A stretch of DNA of 64,000 nucleotides from UBA1413 sp964552955 (GTDB taxonomy: Bacteria > Bacteroidota > Bacteroidia > Bacteroidales > Prolixibacteraceae): NCBI GenBank assembly GCA_964552955.1, contig CAZKIU010000004.1, forward strand, positions 56,504-120,503, read 5' to 3'. The notes under the pieces were generated by a model. It searched no databases, was not told the DNA's origin, and worked only from the letters and a program-made list of their open reading frames with translations. A program made the position numbers and the translations under genes. Each line of letters starts with the position of its first letter. The first letter of the stretch is position 1. Below are positions 60,564 to 64,000 of this stretch, piece after piece.

Positions 60564-60775
60564 GGTTGGCACGGCTGCCCCGATGGTATGCACGGCTGCC
60601 CCGATGGTTTGCACGGCTGATCCGATGGTTGGTACAGCTGCCCCGATGGTTTACACGGCTGCCCCGATGGTTGGTACAGCTGCCCCGATGGGTTGCATGG
60701 CTGACTTGATGGTTATGCACGGATGCCCCGATGGGTTGCATGGCTGACTTTATGGTTATGCACGGATGCCCCGAT
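60564..60775 (+). repeat. 21-base minisatellite, ten copies
   Basis: Ten head-to-tail copies of a unit like GGTTGGCACGGCTGCCCCGAT: eight of 21 bases and two of 22 (the eighth and tenth). Copies 7+8 and 9+10 form a 43-base higher-order unit differing at one base. A reading frame that begins at ATG 60517, overlapping the stop of the amidase-like gene (ATGA), runs through the repeat to 60747 and encodes seven-residue repeats such as TAAPMVC, TAAPMVG and TAAPMVY. Whether it is translated is unknown; the 22-base units break the heptad phase near the end, which favours a non-coding minisatellite. Confidence 0.8.
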
Positions 60776-60809
60776 GGGGATGAAGTAGATATATTAATAG
60801 TGTAGCATC

Positions 60810-61610
60810 ATGAATAAGCAAATCAATATGAATAGCTGGCTGAAACATATTTTGCTGCTCTCCCTCCTGTTTCTGCTGGCCTCCCTGTCTGGCTCCGGTC
60901 AATCCGGAACACACTTTAATAACGCGTTGAAGGATAGCCAGGGGGCGATCATCCGTACCGATACCACGCAAAAAATCGTCCATTTGATTTTTTCTGCCGA
61001 CGAATTCGGGGAGGGGGCGGTGAAAATCCTGGATATTCTGCAGAAACAGGAGGTGCCGGCCGCCTTTTTCCTGACCGGTAATTTTCTCCGGAATCCCCGG
61101 TTCAGGGAGGTGATTGACAGGATGCGGCAGGAGGGCCATTACCTGGGGCCCCATTCCGACCGCCATTTGCTGTACAATCCCTGGGAAAAGCGGGATTCCC
61201 TGCTGGTGACCCATCGGGAGTTCCGGCGCGACTTGCGGGGAAACCTACGGGAGCTGCAAAGGGTGGGAGTTCCCCGCCGTGATATCCTCTGGTTCCTGCC
61301 TCCTTACGAGTGGTATAACGCCACGATTTGCCGGTGGTCGGAAAAAGAGGGGCTGACGGTCGTCAACTTCACCTCCGGCACGGGCACCAACGCCGACTAT
61401 ACTACCCCTGACATGGCCTCCTACAAAAGTTCGGAACAGTTGATGGTAAGGCTTCTGCACTTTGAAGAGACCCATCCCCTGCGATTGCGGGGGGCCATCC
61501 TGCTGATCCATTTGGGCACCCACCCCGACCGGACCGATAAGTACTACGACCGGTTGGGTGACCTCATTCAGGTGCTGAAGGCCAGGGGATACAGGATAGA
61601 GCGGTTCTGA
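60810..61610 (+). CDS. Divergent NodB-fold polysaccharide deacetylase-like protein
   Basis: A 266-residue exported protein with a signal peptide (hydrophobic LLLSLLFLLASLSG). The NodB fold is recognisable by the metal-binding HSDRH (motif 2, usually HSxxH), FLPPYEWYN (motif 3, usually RxPxG/Y), and ILLIHLGTHPD (motif 5). Motif 1, normally TFDDG, is FSADEFGEGA, keeping one acidic residue. Activity on N-acetylated or acetylated glycans is therefore plausible but altered. The upstream 30 bases follow directly after the minisatellite, so the promoter may lie in or before the repeat. Confidence 0.8.
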   Translation: MNKQINMNSWLKHILLLSLLFLLASLSGSGQSGTHFNNALKDSQGAIIRTDTTQKIVHLIFSADEFGEGAVKILDILQKQEVPAAFFLTGNFLRNPRFREVIDRMRQEGHYLGPHSDRHLLYNPWEKRDSLLVTHREFRRDLRGNLRELQRVGVPRRDILWFLPPYEWYNATICRWSEKEGLTVVNFTSGTGTNADYTTPDMASYKSSEQLMVRLLHFEETHPLRLRGAILLIHLGTHPDRTDKYYDRLGDLIQVLKARGYRIERF

Positions 61611-61721
61611 GGCGGAGGAGCTGTGGCTTGCTATGCCTCAATTTTAGAGCGAGGGGTGGAGGTTGGGGAAAGGGACTAGACACCTTCGCTTCGCTTCGGT
61701 CAAGGTTAAGAATATAAAAAA

Positions 61722-62947
61722 ATGAAGCTGGAAGATTTTGGATACAATGAATGGGTTGAAAAAAGAAGGGTTGAAAACAACCTGAAGGATTTTGACCTCG
61801 GAAGGGTAGTGGCGGAACACAAGGAAAGGTATACGGTCATCACTGAGAAAGGAGAATATGATGCCGAAATAACCGGCAACCTGAGGTTTTCAGCAAGCGG
61901 ACGCGAGGATTTTCCTGCCGTGGGCGATTGGGTGGCGCTGACCCTCTATGAGCCTGATTTTGCGGTGATCCATGCCATCATCCCCCGCTTTTCCCTGCTT
62001 ACCCGGCAGGCCGTCAGCCAGTACGGAGAGGTGCAGGTCATCGCCGCCAATATCGATTTTGCGTTCCTGGTCCAGGCCGCGGACAGGGATTTTAATCTCA
62101 ACAGGCTTGAGAGATACCTGACCCTTTGTCATGCTTCCAAAGTCGCTCCGGTGATCCTTTTAACAAAGACCGATCTGATTGCCAGATCATCGCTTGATGA
62201 AATGATCGGGCACATCCATCAGCGCATCAAGGAGGTGCCTGTGTATGCCATCAGCAATGAAACGATGGAGGGATACGAGGCGATAAGAGGGGTTTTCGAA
62301 AAGGGTAAAACCTGGTGCATGCTAGGATCTTCGGGCGTTGGTAAATCGACCCTGGTGAACCATCTCTCCGGCAGGCACCTGATGGAAACCGGTTCCATCA
62401 GTCAAAGTACCGGCAAAGGCCGNNNNNNNNNNNNNNNNNNNNNNNNNNNNNNNNNNNNNNNNNNNNNNNNNNNNNNNNNNNNNNNNNNNNNNNNNNNNNN
62501 NNNNNNNNNNNNNNNNNNNNNNCCGGCAGGCACCTGATGGAAACCGGTTCCATCAGTCAAAGTACCGGCAAAGGCCGGCACATTACCAGTCACAGGGAGC
62601 TGATCCTTCTGGAAGGCGGAGGAATCCTCATTGACAATCCGGGTATGCGCGAAGTGGGGATAGTGGATTCCTCCGACGGCCTGGAGACCACCTTTGATAT
62701 CATAGGCCGTCTCTCGCAACGCTGTAAATATAAGGATTGTACACATACCCAGGAGGCGGGATGTGCCGTCGTTGAAGCCGTTGAAAACGGCACGCTGGCC
62801 AGGGGCGTACTGGAAAATTTCCATAAGATGCAACGGGAGAAGAGCTATTTTGAAACTTCCGTTTTTGAGAAACGGAAAAAGGAGAGGATTTTTGGTAAGA
62901 TCCTCAAGGATTACCAGGATAGGGATGTCAAAGGGAAAGGAAAATGA
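61722..62947 (+). CDS. rsgA: Ribosome small-subunit GTPase RsgA, interrupted by an artificial gap
   Basis: A circularly permuted GTPase that checks late 30S subunit maturation. OB domain at the N-terminus (VVAEHKERYTVITEKGEYDAEI), G4 in LLTKTDL, G1 in GSSGVGKSTLVNHL, G3 in DNPGMREVG, and the zinc finger CKYKDCTHTQEAGC with one Cys-x-His pattern. The N run at 62423-62522 splits the frame, but 62368-62422 and 62523-62577 are identical; removing the N run and one copy (155 bases) joins both halves in phase to give an intact 356-residue protein of normal length. The gene is therefore real and not broken. Confidence 0.94.
62368..62577. other. Artificial 100-N gap with duplicated 55-base flanks inside rsgA
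   Basis: 62368-62422 and 62523-62577 are identical over 55 bases, with exactly 100 N between. The duplication length equals that at 26736-26945, pointing to an assembly k of 55 and unmerged contig ends. Confidence 0.92.
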
Positions 62948-62956
62948 TTCATAGTC

Positions 62957-64000
62957 ATGAGAGAGGTTACACGGAGATATCCGCCTGATTTCGGACAGTT
63001 GCTGAAGGTGCTCCGCAGGGAGAAGGCTGATCGGCCGGTGTTGTTTGAATACTTCACTAACAACGCTTTAAATGCATTGCTGGCCTGCAGGCCGGGTTTT
63101 GAACCTGCCACGCGCGATGAACTATTCCGCATGACCATTGATGGCTTTTACCATGCCGGGTATGACCATGTCACCATTCCGGCGCGGTTTTATAAAAGTC
63201 TGAAATTCGAAACGGCTGCCAACGAGAAGAAAGCCTCCGTATCACAGAATGCCGGGGCGGTGATTGTGGACCGGAACACTTTTGAATCCTATCCATGGAC
63301 CAATCCGGAGGAGGGGGATTACGACGTTTTTGACCTGTATGCATCCATGCTTCCTCCCGGAATGAAATTTATCACCCCCGGGCCGGGCGGTGTGCTGGAA
63401 AACGTGACCGACCTGGTGGGTTTCGAGCGGCTTTGTTACATGATTTATGAGGAACCGGAACTGGCCGCAGAAATTTTCGATGCCGTGGGGAGCCGCCTGC
63501 TGAGGTTTTATGAGATATGCTCCTCCTTTGAGCGTGTCGGGGCGGTGATCGTCAACGACGACTGGGGATTCAAGACCCAAACCATTTTTGACCCGGACCA
63601 CATGCGGGAGCTGGTATTTCCGTGGCACCGTAAAATTGTGGAGGCGGTTCATGCCCGGGGTAAGCCCGCTATCCTCCACTCCTGCGGAAATATTTATGCC
63701 ATGCTGGAAGAGATCATCGACGATCTGGGTTACGATGCCAAGCACTCCTTTGAAGATGTGATCCTTCCCGTGGAGGAAGCCTGGCTGCAGTGGAGCGACC
63801 GGATCGCCATCCTGGGTGGCATCGACATGGATTTTCTGGCCACACGGACCCCGGAGGAGGTGGCCACCAGGGCGGCCGGACTGCTTGAACTGACCGGATC
63901 AAAAGGATACGCCCTGGGATCGGGAAACAGCATCCCGCCTTTCATTCCCGTGGAAAACTACCTGGCCATGATCAACGTAGTAAACAATCTGGAATCTTGA
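62957..64000 (+). CDS. Uroporphyrinogen-decarboxylase-family protein (methyltransferase-like)
   Basis: A 347-residue TIM-barrel protein of the UroD/MtaA/CmuA family, complete with its stop at the window edge. Conserved features: LFEYFTNNALN near the N-terminus, NDDWGFKTQTIFDP (which replaces the UroD Asp motif), and a zinc-type HSCGN (about residue 240) before AMLEEIIDDLGYDAKHSFED, then AILGGIDMDFLAT. The HxCG motif is typical of the cobamide-dependent methyltransferases rather than of true UroD. No corrinoid protein gene is visible, so the substrate is unknown. It begins nine bases after rsgA. Confidence 0.85.
   Translation: MREVTRRYPPDFGQLLKVLRREKADRPVLFEYFTNNALNALLACRPGFEPATRDELFRMTIDGFYHAGYDHVTIPARFYKSLKFETAANEKKASVSQNAGAVIVDRNTFESYPWTNPEEGDYDVFDLYASMLPPGMKFITPGPGGVLENVTDLVGFERLCYMIYEEPELAAEIFDAVGSRLLRFYEICSSFERVGAVIVNDDWGFKTQTIFDPDHMRELVFPWHRKIVEAVHARGKPAILHSCGNIYAMLEEIIDDLGYDAKHSFEDVILPVEEAWLQWSDRIAILGGIDMDFLATRTPEEVATRAAGLLELTGSKGYALGSGNSIPPFIPVENYLAMINVVNNLES

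Noticed and set aside
60564..60775. CRISPR array
   Set aside because: The 21-base units are head to tail without spacers and no cas genes are present.
1..64000. tRNA and rRNA genes
   Set aside because: I looked in the intergenic spaces for cloverleaf-like sequences and conserved rRNA segments and found none; a covariance-model scan would be the decisive test.

Overview
The window looks like a chromosomal stretch of an anaerobic member of the Bacteroidota, most likely Bacteroidales. The evidence is converging. Sixteen exact copies of the Bacteroidota -7 promoter element TAnnTTTG lie just upstream of genes. There is a type IX secretion sorting domain on a glycosidase, a complete Rnf complex, a sodium-pumping methylmalonyl-CoA decarboxylase cluster, and a sigma/anti-sigma pair of the type common in this phylum. 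I see no rRNA, tRNA, CRISPR array, insertion sequence or prophage. The window contains four runs of exactly 100 N. Two of them (26791-26890 and 62423-62522) are flanked by identical 55-base copies and are scaffolding artefacts, one of which falsely splits rsgA. The other two (2109-2208 and 24188-24287) sit in GGGAGTC-type repeats and are probably real gaps of unknown size.

Layout. 1-4900: a partial membrane protein, a HAD phosphatase, an endonuclease/exonuclease/phosphatase-fold lipoprotein, uvrB and smpB. 5043-7126: dinB and a self-cleaving XRE/S24 repressor, divergent over a half-site cluster that looks like a damage-response operator. 7243-9594: ECF sigma factor, anti-sigma factor and a beta-repeat surface protein. 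9724-12269: a glycosyltransferase and a thioredoxin-fold lipid or periplasmic protein. 12413-17903: rseC-rnfBCDGEA, followed by a class A penicillin-binding protein and a ClC channel with CBS domains. 22250-28733: a small membrane protein, glyA, a second HAD paralogue, a GH5 endoglucanase and gamma-glutamyltransferase. 28900-38815: an AddB-like nuclease, alanine dehydrogenase, an aminotransferase, small hypotheticals, a CNNM/CorC protein, a Ca/Na antiporter and a cation diffusion facilitator.

38955-45032 holds a CoA-transferase and a five-gene set (epimerase and decarboxylase alpha, gamma, biotin carrier and beta subunits) for propionate formation coupled to sodium export. Together with Rnf and the Ca/Na antiporter this points to sodium-based bioenergetics. 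45085-54690 is the least explained part: two adjacent giant genes (1511 and 1678 residues), the upstream one with a twin-arginine-like signal, neither of which I can assign to a named family. They are followed upstream on the same strand by a FemAB-like transferase and a D-2-hydroxyacid dehydrogenase. 57356-64000 holds a large amidase/golvesin-type wall enzyme, a 21-base minisatellite, a divergent NodB-fold protein, rsgA and a UroD-family methyltransferase-like protein.

A recurring feature is that many intergenic spaces carry short tandem repeats whose unit is different at each locus (7-24 bases); these repeats extend into some predicted N-termini and complicate start calls.
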